Positions 27,542 through 36,191 of a stretch of DNA of 64,000 bases are shown here, one piece after another (positions within the stretch are counted from its first letter, which is position 1; every line of letters starts with the position of its first letter). Both the position numbers and the translations under genes were made by a program. Source of the stretch: Nonomuraea angiospora. Lineage in GTDB: Bacteria; Actinomycetota; Actinomycetes; Streptosporangiales; Streptosporangiaceae. The notes beneath the pieces are model-generated. The model saw nothing but the letters and a program-made list of their open reading frames with translations, had not been told where the DNA came from and ran no database searches. The stretch spans positions 10,540,001-10,604,000 of the forward strand of contig NZ_JADBEK010000001.1 of assembly GCF_014873145.1 (NCBI RefSeq). Reading direction: 5' to 3'.

Positions 27542-29409
27542 CCTCTAGCGGCGCCACGCCGCGGCGGCGCTTCCGCGCGGCCGCGGCGTCGGCCTGGCGG
27601 GCGCACCCGGCCGCCGTCCTGGCATCCGGGATCACGGTGCTGCTCATGGGCCTGGTCCCGGTGGTCACGGCGTGGCTGACCAAGCTCGTGCTCGACGGGC
27701 TGGCGGCCGGGGCGGGCCTCGCCGAGCTGCTTCCGTACGGCGTGGCTCTCGGCGTGACCGGCCTGGCGGGCGCGGCCCTGCCCGCGGTCGCCGAGTACGC
27801 CCAGGAGCAGCTGCGCCGCGCGCTCCAGGTGCTGATCCAGGACCGGCTCTTCCAGGCCGTCAACGCCCACCCGGGGCTGAGCCGGTTCGAGAACCCGGCC
27901 TTCCACGACCGGGTGCGGCTGGCGCAGGAGGCCGGCCAGAACGCGCCGCAGCGGATCGTCCGCTCCGGCCTGGGGATCGCCCAGGGGGCCGTCACCCTCG
28001 CCGGGTTCACCGCGGCGCTGGCGGTGCTGGCGCCGGGGATGATCCTCGTCGTGGCGCTCTCCGCGGTCCCCTCGGTCCGCGCCCAGCTCGACCTGTCCCG
28101 GCGCCGCGCCGGCATGATGTGGGGCGTCAGCTCGAGGAGCCGTCGGCAGATCTTCTTCGCCGGCCTGCTCACCAGCCCCGACGCGGCCAAGGAGATCCGG
28201 CTGTTCGGCCTCGGCGACTTCCTGCGCGCCAGGATGCTGGGCGAGCTGCGCGCGGTCAACGCCGCCGAGCAGGGGCTCGCCCGCAGGACCCTGCGTACCC
28301 AGGGGTCGTTGTCGCTGCTCGGGGCGGCCGTCGCCGCGCTCGGCCTGCTGTGGGCGATCAGCGGCGCCGCGTCGGGCACGCTGAGCGTCGGCGACGTCGC
28401 CGTGTTCGTCGCGGCCGTCGCCGGGGTGCAGTCCGCGCTCGCGTCGGTCGTCGGCCAGTCCGCCGACGCGCACAACGCGCTGCTGATGTTCGGGCACTAC
28501 CTCGACGTCGTGGCCGACGCGCCGGACCTGCCCGTCCCGCGGCGGCCGCGCCCCGTCCCCGCGCTGCGCGAGGGCATCGAGGTGCGCGACGTGTGGTTCC
28601 GGTACGACGACGCGCATCCGTGGGTGCTGCGCGGAATCGACCTCTTCATCCCGCGCGGCGGCTCCCTCGCCCTGGTCGGGCTGAACGGCGTGGGCAAGAG
28701 CACCCTGGTCAAGCTCATCTGCCGGCTGTACGACCCGGTACGCGGCTCCATCCACTGGGACGGCGTCGACCTGCGGGACCTGGACCCCGCCGAACTGCGC
28801 GGCCGCATCGGCGCGGTGTTCCAGGACTACATGTCGTACGACCTGACCGCGGCCGAGAACATCGGGCTCGGCGACGTCGCGGCGCTCGACGACCGGGACC
28901 GGGTCGAGGAAGCCGCCAGGCTGGCCGGTGTCCACGAGACGGTCGCCGGGCTGCCGCGGGGCTACGAGACGCTGCTGAGCCGGATCTTCTTCGGCGACCG
29001 GGACGACCCGCAGGCCGGAGTGGTGCTGTCCGGCGGGCAGTGGCAGCGCCTCGCGCTGGCCCGTGCCCTGATGCGCAAGGGGCGGGACCTGCTCGTGCTC
29101 GACGAGCCGAGCTCCGGCCTGGACGCGCAGGCCGAGCACGCCATCCACCAGAGCCTGCGCCGCCACCGCGCCGGGCGGACCAGCCTGCTGATCTCGCACC
29201 GGCTCGGCGCGGTGCGGGAGGCGGACGTGATCGTCGTGCTCGCCGAGGGGCGGATCGCCGAGCGGGGCTCGCACGCGGAGCTGATGGCGCTGGGAGGTGA
29301 GTACGCGGGGCTGTTCACCCTCCAGGCCCAGGGCTACGAGCCGGCGGATTCGGGGGAGGTGTCGAGCCGGCGGACGACGACGCCGAGCACGCGGTCGAAG
29401 GGCACGTAA
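27538..29409 (+). CDS. ABC exporter (fused membrane and ATPase domains), probable peptide exporter
   Basis: 623 residues with a 4-bp start overlap with the thioredoxin-like gene. The N-terminal ~310 residues form the transmembrane domain, with the AKEIRLFGLGDFL motif typical of lanthipeptide and other actinobacterial peptide exporters. The C-terminal ATPase has Walker A GLNGVGKST, the Q-loop FQDYMSYDLTAAENI, signature LSGGQWQRLALARAL, Walker B LLVLDEPSSGLD and LLISHRLGAV. There is no N-terminal C39 peptidase domain, so precursor cleavage must be done by another protein. The last 76 bp overlap antisense with the 3' end of the signal peptidase gene. The tight coupling to the thioredoxin-like protein and the peptide gene points to the peptide as substrate. 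Confidence 0.9.
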   Translation: MTSSGATPRRRFRAAAASAWRAHPAAVLASGITVLLMGLVPVVTAWLTKLVLDGLAAGAGLAELLPYGVALGVTGLAGAALPAVAEYAQEQLRRALQVLIQDRLFQAVNAHPGLSRFENPAFHDRVRLAQEAGQNAPQRIVRSGLGIAQGAVTLAGFTAALAVLAPGMILVVALSAVPSVRAQLDLSRRRAGMMWGVSSRSRRQIFFAGLLTSPDAAKEIRLFGLGDFLRARMLGELRAVNAAEQGLARRTLRTQGSLSLLGAAVAALGLLWAISGAASGTLSVGDVAVFVAAVAGVQSALASVVGQSADAHNALLMFGHYLDVVADAPDLPVPRRPRPVPALREGIEVRDVWFRYDDAHPWVLRGIDLFIPRGGSLALVGLNGVGKSTLVKLICRLYDPVRGSIHWDGVDLRDLDPAELRGRIGAVFQDYMSYDLTAAENIGLGDVAALDDRDRVEEAARLAGVHETVAGLPRGYETLLSRIFFGDRDDPQAGVVLSGGQWQRLALARALMRKGRDLLVLDEPSSGLDAQAEHAIHQSLRRHRAGRTSLLISHRLGAVREADVIVVLAEGRIAERGSHAELMALGGEYAGLFTLQAQGYEPADSGEVSSRRTTTPSTRSKGT

Positions 29410-29813
29410 CCCCATGCCCGCGAGTCCTCGCTGACCGGCCCGTCACCGAGGACGACCAGCCGGCCCGCCGGGACCGGGTCGCCCGGCGACGCCTCCACCC
29501 GAGCCGCGACCTGGCCGGGCACCGGATCGCCCGGCACGGCCACCGCCCGCTTGATGAACCACCTGGCCGCCCCCGGCCGGGGCAGCGGCCCCGTACGCCA
29601 CTTCCCTCCGGGCAGCGCGGTCTGCAGCACCACGACCTGGCCGCGCCTGACACCCGCCCCCGTGGTCCTGCGGACGAGCACCCGGTCGCCCGTCCGGTAG
29701 GTCGGCAGCATGCTCGCCCCGCTGATCCGGACGACGACGAACCGCCTCCGGGCGACGACCAGCCCGGCGGCCAGGGCCGCGATCGGGGCCAGCAGGATCA
29801 TGACGCGCCGCAC
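29334..29813 (-). CDS. Type I signal peptidase-like protease (S26)
   Basis: 159 residues from the GTG at 29813, which has GGAGGG four bases upstream; a TTG 12 bp earlier would sit on that SD. One N-terminal membrane helix is followed by the S26 motif SGASMLPT with the catalytic Ser (residue 34) and the general base Lys (residue 88) in FIKRAVAVPGD, then LGDGPVSEDSRAWGYVP, the conserved GD..DSR..G box. It is short but complete. It would cleave exported precursors on the outer side of the membrane. It faces the peptide cassette and overlaps the ABC exporter 3' end by 76 bp; a role in maturing the Cys-rich peptide after ASAA is attractive but unproven. Confidence 0.85.
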   Translation of the reverse strand: MRRVMILLAPIAALAAGLVVARRRFVVVRISGASMLPTYRTGDRVLVRRTTGAGVRRGQVVVLQTALPGGKWRTGPLPRPGAARWFIKRAVAVPGDPVPGQVAARVEASPGDPVPAGRLVVLGDGPVSEDSRAWGYVPFDRVLGVVVRRLDTSPESAGS

Positions 29814-29854
29814 GGCGCCCTCCAAAGTCGATCACCACCAGTGGACTGCCGACA

Positions 29855-30637
29855 CTAACGCCCGATCTCCTCCTCCGGGGAAGGGGAGGGGGCTCGACGC
29901 AGCCGTACCGCGAGCACGATCAGGACGACGGGCAGGAGCGTGTAGAGCGCCCACGCGAGCGTGACCGGATCGGCCGCCGCCCCCTCCTCCGAGGACTGCG
30001 CGCACCCGAGCACCGGCATCCAGTTCATCGCCAGGTCCCTGAGCACCATGGGCGCCACCGTCAGCCAGCCGACGAGCCGGCCCAGCGGCCGGCGGCCGGT
30101 GCGGGCCAGCAGTGCCCACAGCCCGAAGCCCACCGCGACCACGATCGGCTGCGGGATCAGGACCAGGACGGCCGTCGCGAACATGATCTCCTCCGTGCCG
30201 CCGAAACAGTCGCCGTTCATGATCATGATCGAGTACTCCCTCGTCTCGCCGGCCAGGGGCGCCAGGAGCATCGCCAGAGGAATGCTCACCAGCACCAGCG
30301 CGACGCCCCACATGACCAGCGGCCATCGCAGGCGCGGCGGAGGCATGCCCTCCCCACGGACGGCCTGACCGAGCGTCAGGAGCAGCGCCGCCGTGGCGAG
30401 GCAGGCGAGGGCGATCAGCAGCAGGTCGTCGGTGTCCCAGGGCAGGATTCGCAGATCCCCGAAGTCGATCGGTCCGCCGCCGGCGCTCCGGCCCGCGACA
30501 TAACGCACGACCTCCTCCTGGCTGGGCTTGTCGAGCCCGCTGATCGGCGTCGCGGCGGCGGCCACGGCGAGCAGGGCCAGCAGCGCGGCGCCCAGCCGTG
30601 GCGCCCAGCGCCGGTGGCGCAGCACCACGACGGGCAC
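29855..30637 (-). CDS. Multi-pass membrane protein of unknown function
   Basis: About 260 residues with six or so predicted membrane helices (e.g. LGAALLALLAVAAAATPI, LLLIALACLATAALLLTLG, WPLVMWGVALVLVSIPLAML, TLAWALYTLLPVVLIVLAVRL) and a charged tail. The first external loop carries VRYVAGRSAGGGPIDFGDLR. The GTG at 30637 is the first accepted start, but the reading frame stays hydrophobic and open back to the stop codon of the TauE gene (30704). The true start may therefore be slightly earlier with a rare codon. It is 41 bp upstream of the signal peptidase and probably co-transcribed with it. I recognise no family. Confidence 0.65.
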   Translation of the reverse strand: MPVVVLRHRRWAPRLGAALLALLAVAAAATPISGLDKPSQEEVVRYVAGRSAGGGPIDFGDLRILPWDTDDLLLIALACLATAALLLTLGQAVRGEGMPPPRLRWPLVMWGVALVLVSIPLAMLLAPLAGETREYSIMIMNGDCFGGTEEIMFATAVLVLIPQPIVVAVGFGLWALLARTGRRPLGRLVGWLTVAPMVLRDLAMNWMPVLGCAQSSEEGAAADPVTLAWALYTLLPVVLIVLAVRLRRAPSPSPEEEIGR

Positions 30638-30703
30638 GACCAGGAGGGCGGCGACGGCCGCACCGGCGACGACGTTGGCGGTGCCGGGCGCGATGGCGGC
30701 GCT

Positions 30704-31450
30704 TCAGCGGACGAGCAGGTGGACGAGGGCGATCCCGCCGACGGCCACGATCAGGAAGCGTAGCGTCGCCGGGCTGAAGCGCCGGCCCGCCTCGGCGCCG
30801 AGCCGGCCACCGAGGGCGGAGCCGGTCGCGATGAGCGCGACGGCCGTCCAGTCGTAGTCCGCGACGAACAGGAAGAGGAGCGCGGCGGCCGCGTTGACCA
30901 CGGCGACCAGGACGTTCTTGGCGGCGTTGAGCCGCTGGGGCGTCTCGTCGAGGAGCATGCCCATGAGGGCCATGTAGATGATCCCCTGGGCGGCGGCGAA
31001 GTAGCCGCCGTAGACGCCGGCGAGCAGCAGCCCGGCGAAGAGCCCGCGACCGGACGTCTCGCGGCGGCGGTGGCTAAGGAGCTTGGTGATGCGGGGCTGC
31101 AGGACGACCAGGACGAGGGCCAGGGCCACCAGGACGGGGACGATCCGTTCGAACGCCGTGGCCGGCAGGGTCAGCAGCAGCACGGCGCCGCACAGGCCGC
31201 CGAGCAGGGCGGCGACGCTCAGCCTCAGCAGGCGCCGGGACTGGCCGCGAAGCTCCCTGCGGTAGCCGATGGCGCCGCTGATGGAGCCGGGGATCAGGCC
31301 GAGCGCGTTGGTGACCGTGGCGGTGACGGGCGGCAGGCCGATGGCGAGCAGCACGGGGAAGGTGATGAGGGTGCCGGAGCCGACGACGGTGTTGAGGGCG
31401 CCGGCGCCGATGCTCGTCGCGAAGACGGCGAGCATCTCCCAGGGGGTCAC
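30704..31450 (-). CDS. TauE/SafE-family (TSUP) permease
   Basis: 248 residues with a GTG start after GGAGGCG. The typical twofold TSUP pattern is visible: the N-terminal GAGALNTVVGSGTLITFPVLL and the second-half LLAGVYGGYFAAAQGIIYMA, with eight or so membrane helices and a final LRFLIVAVGGIALVHLL. The family moves small anions such as sulfite or sulfoacetate, or other organic anions; the substrate is not deducible. It is upstream of the unknown membrane protein on the same strand, without clear functional linkage. Confidence 0.88.
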   Translation of the reverse strand: MTPWEMLAVFATSIGAGALNTVVGSGTLITFPVLLAIGLPPVTATVTNALGLIPGSISGAIGYRRELRGQSRRLLRLSVAALLGGLCGAVLLLTLPATAFERIVPVLVALALVLVVLQPRITKLLSHRRRETSGRGLFAGLLLAGVYGGYFAAAQGIIYMALMGMLLDETPQRLNAAKNVLVAVVNAAAALLFLFVADYDWTAVALIATGSALGGRLGAEAGRRFSPATLRFLIVAVGGIALVHLLVR

Positions 31451-31575
31451 GACGCCTCCGCGGGGGAGGCGCTGCTCATGGCCGGCGGGGTCGGCGTCAT
31501 GCGGCCGACGTTAGGCGGGAAAAGCTTCGACGCCCGGCGAAGTGTCGGCGCCCACGCCGTGACGAGGAGCGACGG

Positions 31576-32538
31576 TCACCTATGCCCGCGGTCCCGGTCG
31601 AAGCGGCCGGAGAGGGCGGGGAGCAGGCCGCGGGGCAGGAAGAGCACGACCAGGATGAGGACGAGCGCGTACACGGCGTACGACAGCACGCCGGGCGCGT
31701 ACGACGGCATCCCCGGCAGCGCGGCCAAGCTGTTCAGCCCCTGCACGAGCAGCGTGATCGCGGTCGCGCCGACCACGGCGCCCCAGATCGTGCCCAGCCC
31801 GCCGACCACGGCCATCACGATGTACTGGATCGAGATGAGCACGGGGAACGAGCCCGGCGCCACGTACCCCGTGTAGAAGCAGTAGATCCCGCCCGCGAGC
31901 CCCGCGAACGCCGCCGACAGCGCGAACACCACCAGCTTGTACCGCCCGACGGGGATCCCCGAGGACGCGGCGGCGGTCTCGCTGGTGGCCAGCGCGCGCA
32001 GGGCGCGGCCCGGCCGCGAGGTGATCACGTTCCGGGTCACCAGCATCACCAGCGCCAGCCCGATCCAGGTCAGGTACGCGTACGCGGACGCGCCGCCCGC
32101 CTCGAACGACCCGACCGAGAACTGCGGGATGGCCTGCAGCCCGATGTCCCCGCCGGTGACCTCCAGCTGCCCGGCCAGCGAGAGCAGGATGAGCTGCATG
32201 GCCAGCGTCGCGAACGCCAGGTGGTGCCCGCGCAGCCGCAGCAGCGGCACGCCGATCACCAGCGCCGACGCGGCCGCCACCACCGGAGCGGCGACCAGCC
32301 CGGCCAGCGGTGGCACGCCGTGCAGGGACAGCAGCGCGGCGGTGTAGGCGCCGACGGCGTAGAAGGCGCCCTGGCCCAGCGACACCTGCCCGGCGTAGCC
32401 CATCAGCAGCGACACCCCGACGGTGACCATCGCGGCCAGCCCGAGCAGGATGTACACGGCCAGCGCGCTGTCGTCGAGCACGGCGGGCAGCGCCAGCGTC
32501 ACGGCCGCGACCGCCGGCCCGGCCACCCGGCGGATCAT
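31576..32538 (-). CDS. livM: Branched-chain amino-acid-type ABC permease LivM
   Basis: 320 residues. The ATG overlaps the livH stop by 4 bp. It has the family core MGYAGQVSLGQGAFYAVGAY, then LRLRGHHLAFATLAMQL, ALATSETAAASSGI and GGLGTIWGAVVGA, ten or so helices and a short charged tail. It is the second permease of a high-affinity importer. It is last in the operon. Confidence 0.92.
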   Translation of the reverse strand: MIRRVAGPAVAAVTLALPAVLDDSALAVYILLGLAAMVTVGVSLLMGYAGQVSLGQGAFYAVGAYTAALLSLHGVPPLAGLVAAPVVAAASALVIGVPLLRLRGHHLAFATLAMQLILLSLAGQLEVTGGDIGLQAIPQFSVGSFEAGGASAYAYLTWIGLALVMLVTRNVITSRPGRALRALATSETAAASSGIPVGRYKLVVFALSAAFAGLAGGIYCFYTGYVAPGSFPVLISIQYIVMAVVGGLGTIWGAVVGATAITLLVQGLNSLAALPGMPSYAPGVLSYAVYALVLILVVLFLPRGLLPALSGRFDRDRGHR

Positions 32539-33395
32539 GCCGGTTCCTGCGAGATGGCCGAGCGCCGGCTCGCCTGTACGATCATGACGACGATCATGAG
32601 ACCCAGCGCCACCTCCAGCTGGTGCGATCCGTAGCCGTACCCGGCGGCCATGGTCTCGGCCACGCCCAGCAGCAGCGCTCCGGCCAGCGTGATCACGGGC
32701 CGGGTGAGCGCGCCGAAGACGGCCGCGGCGAAGGCGTTCACGATGAGCGTGACGTCGGTGTCGAACGAGATCGGCCGCAGCGGCGTCACCAGCACCCCGG
32801 CGATCCCGCCGAGCAGCCCGCCCAGCGCGAACGCCAGCAGCCCCATCAGCCGCGTGTCGATCCCGACCACGCGGGCGGCGTACGGGTTGGAGGCGCACGC
32901 CGTCAGCGCCTTGCCCAGGTAGGTGCGCCCGAAGAAGAGCGCCAGCAGCACGAACGCGGCCGCCGTCACGCCGATGACCAGCAGGTGCTGCGTCTGGACG
33001 CGCGCGCCCGCCAGCGTCACCGAGCCGGCCAGGCCGGGCGCCGAACGCGGCTGGTCGCCCCACAGGACGATCTCGACGGCGTACGCGAGCACGCCCACGC
33101 CGAGCGTCACGATCAGGGACGACAGCGGCGTGGTGCCCCGCCGGCCGATGGCGGCCAGGCCGGTCAGCAGCCCCGCCAGCGCCGCGACCAGGATGGCGGC
33201 CAGCTCGCTCAGCCCGTGCGGGAACCCCAGCCCGAGCAGCGACGACGCGCACAGCCCGGCCACGACCGCGAACGTGCCCTGCGCGAAGTTCACCACGCCC
33301 GTGACGCGGTGGATCACGACCAGGCCGCTGGCGATGAGCGCGATCGCGCATCCGACCGCGAGCCCGTTCAGCAGGTACGTGAGGAAGGCGCTCAT
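32535..33395 (-). CDS. livH: Branched-chain amino-acid-type ABC permease LivH
   Basis: 286 residues from the ATG at 33395, overlapping the livF stop by 4 bp. Motifs are VNFAQGTFAVVAGL near the N-terminus, LTACASNPYAARVVGID and VFGALTRPVITLAGALLLGV. A longer open frame upstream overlaps livF and is not used. It forms the transmembrane pore together with LivM. Confidence 0.92.
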   Translation of the reverse strand: MSAFLTYLLNGLAVGCAIALIASGLVVIHRVTGVVNFAQGTFAVVAGLCASSLLGLGFPHGLSELAAILVAALAGLLTGLAAIGRRGTTPLSSLIVTLGVGVLAYAVEIVLWGDQPRSAPGLAGSVTLAGARVQTQHLLVIGVTAAAFVLLALFFGRTYLGKALTACASNPYAARVVGIDTRLMGLLAFALGGLLGGIAGVLVTPLRPISFDTDVTLIVNAFAAAVFGALTRPVITLAGALLLGVAETMAAGYGYGSHQLEVALGLMIVVMIVQASRRSAISQEPA

Positions 33396-34051
33396 GTGAT
33401 CGCCCCGCCCAGGTACGCGCTGGCCACCCGAGGGTCGCCGGCCAGCTCCGCGCACTCGCCCTCGGTCACCACCCGCCCGGACTCCAGCACGTACGCCCGC
33501 CCGCACAGGTCGAACGCCAGCCGCGCGTTCTGCTCGATGAGCAGCACGGTCAGCCCCTGCTCCCGGTTCAGCTCGGCGAGGTGGGCGGCCAGGCCGGCGG
33601 TCACGTTCGGGGCCAGGCCCAGGGAGAGCTCGTCCACGACGAGCGCCTCGGGCCGCGACATCAGGGCGCGCCCGAACGCCACCATCTGCTGCTCGCCCCC
33701 CGACAGCACCCCGGCCCGCCGCCCGGCCAGCTCCGCCAGCCGGGGCAGCAGCTCGTACACCGAGGAGGGGTCCCGCAGGCCCGACCGCCACCCGCCCAGG
33801 GCCAGGTTGTCGGCGACCGACAGGTCAGGGAAGAGCTGGCGGCCCTCCGGGATGAGGGCCAGCCTGCCCCCGATCCGCACCGTGCCCGAGGCGGGCCGCA
33901 GCAGCTCGGCGAGGGTGTTGGCCAGCGTGGACTTGCCCGCGCCGTTCGGGCCGAGCAGGGCGACCATCTCGCCCCGCCCCACGGTGAGCGTGACGTGGTC
34001 GAGCGCGGTCGCGGTGCCGTACGAGACGACCAGGTCCTTGACGTCGATCAT
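33392..34051 (-). CDS. livF: Branched-chain amino-acid-type ABC ATPase LivF
   Basis: 219 residues from the ATG at 34051. Walker A is GPNGAGKST, the signature LSGGEQQMVAFGRAL (LivF-specific EQQM), Walker B ALVVDELSLGLAP and H-loop LIEQNARLAF. It is slightly shorter than the usual ~235. The start overlaps the livG stop by 4 bp. Confidence 0.93.
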   Translation of the reverse strand: MIDVKDLVVSYGTATALDHVTLTVGRGEMVALLGPNGAGKSTLANTLAELLRPASGTVRIGGRLALIPEGRQLFPDLSVADNLALGGWRSGLRDPSSVYELLPRLAELAGRRAGVLSGGEQQMVAFGRALMSRPEALVVDELSLGLAPNVTAGLAAHLAELNREQGLTVLLIEQNARLAFDLCGRAYVLESGRVVTEGECAELAGDPRVASAYLGGAIT

Positions 34052-34803
34052 GCGCTCTGCCCGAGGTAGGCGGCGAGCACCAGCGGGTCGGCCCGCACCT
34101 CGGCGGGCGGGCCGTCGGCGATGACCCGGCCCAGGTCGAGCACCACCACGCGGTCGGCCAGCCGGGTCACGAACGCGACGTCGTGCTCGACCAGCAGGAT
34201 CGTCAGCCCGTCCGCGCGCAGCTCCTCCACCAGCGCCGCGAGCCGCTCGCGCTCCTGACCGCGCAGCCCCGAGGCGGGCTCGTCGAGCAGCAGCAGCCGG
34301 GGCCGGGCGCACAGGGCGCGGGCGAGCTGGAGCGCCCGCTGCTGCCCGATGGGCAGCAGGTCGGCGGGCCGGTCCGCCCACTCGGCCAGCCCCACGCGGC
34401 TCAGCACGGCCTCCGCCTCGGCGGTGATCTCGCGCTCGTCGCGCCGGTGCCGCGGCAGCCGCAGCGCCGCCGACACGAACCCCGCACCGGTACGGCCGTG
34501 CATCCCGACCATGACGTTCTCCCTGACCGTCATGCCGCGGAACACCCTGGCCGCCTGGAACACGATCGACATGCCGAGCCTGGCCCGCCGGTGCGGCGCG
34601 AGCCGCTCCACCCGGTGCCCGCGGAAGGAGATCTGGCCGTGGTCGGCCTCCAGATGCCCGGTGATGAGGTTGAACAGCGTGGACTTGCCCGCCCCGTTCG
34701 GCCCGATGACGCCGCAGACCTCGCCGTCCGCGACGGCCAGGGACACGTCGCGGACGGCGTAGACGCCCCCGAAGGAGCGCGAGAGCCCGGTGACCGTCAG
34801 CAC
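34048..34803 (-). CDS. livG: Branched-chain amino-acid-type ABC ATPase LivG
   Basis: 251 residues with a GTG start, 3 bp downstream of the livK stop. Walker A is GPNGAGKST, Walker B LLLLDEPASGL and H-loop LLVEHDVAFV. The signature is altered: instead of LSxGxQ it reads LLPIGQQRALQLARAL. The C-terminal LGRVIADGPPAEVRADPLVL is the standard LivG tail. It pairs with LivF as a heterodimeric ATPase. Confidence 0.92.
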   Translation of the reverse strand: MLTVTGLSRSFGGVYAVRDVSLAVADGEVCGVIGPNGAGKSTLFNLITGHLEADHGQISFRGHRVERLAPHRRARLGMSIVFQAARVFRGMTVRENVMVGMHGRTGAGFVSAALRLPRHRRDEREITAEAEAVLSRVGLAEWADRPADLLPIGQQRALQLARALCARPRLLLLDEPASGLRGQERERLAALVEELRADGLTILLVEHDVAFVTRLADRVVVLDLGRVIADGPPAEVRADPLVLAAYLGQSA

Positions 34804-34806
34804 CGG

Positions 34807-35988
34807 CTACCCCGCGCCGACGGTCTTGGCGAGCTGCTCCTTGGCCCAGTCGGTGGGAACGAACTTCCCGTTCTGCACCGTGTTGACCGAGATGAACTCG
34901 GGGGAGAGGCCGGAGTGGTCGGTGGGGGAGTAGCGGAAGCGGCCGTTGGGCGTGACCAGGTCCATGGTCTCCAGTGCCTGCTGGACCTTGGCCTGGTCGG
35001 TGCTGTTCGCCTTCTTGATCGCCTCGAAGAGCAGCAGGCTCGCACTGTAGCCGTCCTGCGCGAACTGCGGCGGTGGATAGCCGTGTTTCTGCTGGTACGG
35101 CTTGGCCATCTGCTCGATGACCTGCTTCTGCTTGCCGTCGGGCAGATATTCGCCGACGACGCCGATGGCGCTCTGCACCGTCATGCCCTCGGCCGCGCCG
35201 CCCATCGGCTCCAGCCACAGCTTGCTGGCCTGCGAGGCGGTCAGGAACAGCGGCGTCTTGAGCCCCGAGGCCACGTACTGCTTGGCCGCCGTCACGCCGG
35301 GCGCGCCCGAGCCCCAGAACACCAGCGCCTCGGCGGCGGAGTCGCGCACGTGGGTGAAGAGCGGGCTGAAGTCCGAGGTGGTCGTCTCGTACGGCTCGTC
35401 CACGGCGACCTTCACCCCGTACTTCGGCGCGAGCGCGATCATCGACTTGTGGCCGGAGACCGAATAGGCGCTCTTGGAGTCCCAGGCCACGGCGATCGTC
35501 TTGATGCCCTTGGCCTGGAGGTACTGCAGGTAGCGCTCGGCGTACATGCTGGACAGGGCGGGGGTGACGAAGATGTACGACTTGATCGGCTCGACCTGCT
35601 CCTGCGCCGGGGCCAGCGACAGGTACGGCATCTTGTCGCGCTGCGCGAGCGGCTCGACCGCCAGCGCCGAGTTGGAGAACACCGGGCCGATCAGCACGTC
35701 GATGTCGCCCTTGATCTGGTTGTAGGCCACGATGCCCTGGTCGGGGGCGGTCTTGTCGTCGCGCGTGACCAGCTCCACCTTGCGGCCGAGCAGGCCGCCC
35801 TGCGCGTTGACCTGCTCGACGGCCAGCTCGACGGCCTTCTTGTCCTCGCTGCCCAGCGGCGTGTAGTTGCCGGTGAGGGAGACGATGAGGCCGACCTTGA
35901 TCGGGTCTTGGGCGCCGCCGCCGGAATCACCGCCGCAGGCGGTCGCGGCCAACGCGAGACAAACCAGAGACGGGAGCAGCCTGCGCAT
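34807..35988 (-). CDS. livK: Substrate-binding lipoprotein of the Liv-type transporter
   Basis: 393 residues. The ATG at 35988 follows GGAGGG and starts a lipoprotein signal with lipobox LAATAC. The rest is a type I periplasmic binding fold (VGLIVSLTGNYTPLGSEDKK, AVELAVEQVNAQGGLLGRKV, DVLIGPVFSNSALAVEP). It is first in a livKGFHM operon. The divergent PaaX gene and downstream acyl-CoA ligase suggest the ligand may be an aromatic or other organic acid rather than Leu/Ile/Val; that is inference. Confidence 0.9.
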   Translation of the reverse strand: MRRLLPSLVCLALAATACGGDSGGGAQDPIKVGLIVSLTGNYTPLGSEDKKAVELAVEQVNAQGGLLGRKVELVTRDDKTAPDQGIVAYNQIKGDIDVLIGPVFSNSALAVEPLAQRDKMPYLSLAPAQEQVEPIKSYIFVTPALSSMYAERYLQYLQAKGIKTIAVAWDSKSAYSVSGHKSMIALAPKYGVKVAVDEPYETTTSDFSPLFTHVRDSAAEALVFWGSGAPGVTAAKQYVASGLKTPLFLTASQASKLWLEPMGGAAEGMTVQSAIGVVGEYLPDGKQKQVIEQMAKPYQQKHGYPPPQFAQDGYSASLLLFEAIKKANSTDQAKVQQALETMDLVTPNGRFRYSPTDHSGLSPEFISVNTVQNGKFVPTDWAKEQLAKTVGAG

Positions 35989-36191
35989 CAGGACCCTCCA
36001 AGCCGTGCTTATGGCCTCCACTCCGTGGAGGCGGCTCGGTCGCCGGGGAGCCGTCGCCTTCCCTCGTCACTCCGGTCGCTGCGCTCCCTGCGTTCCTCAG
36101 TCCAGGCGACGGCGCTCCCTCACGTGGCCCTGAATGTAGGCAGATATATTACGGCTGTCAATAGAATGCCCAAGATGCGGGGAGGGCTGAG

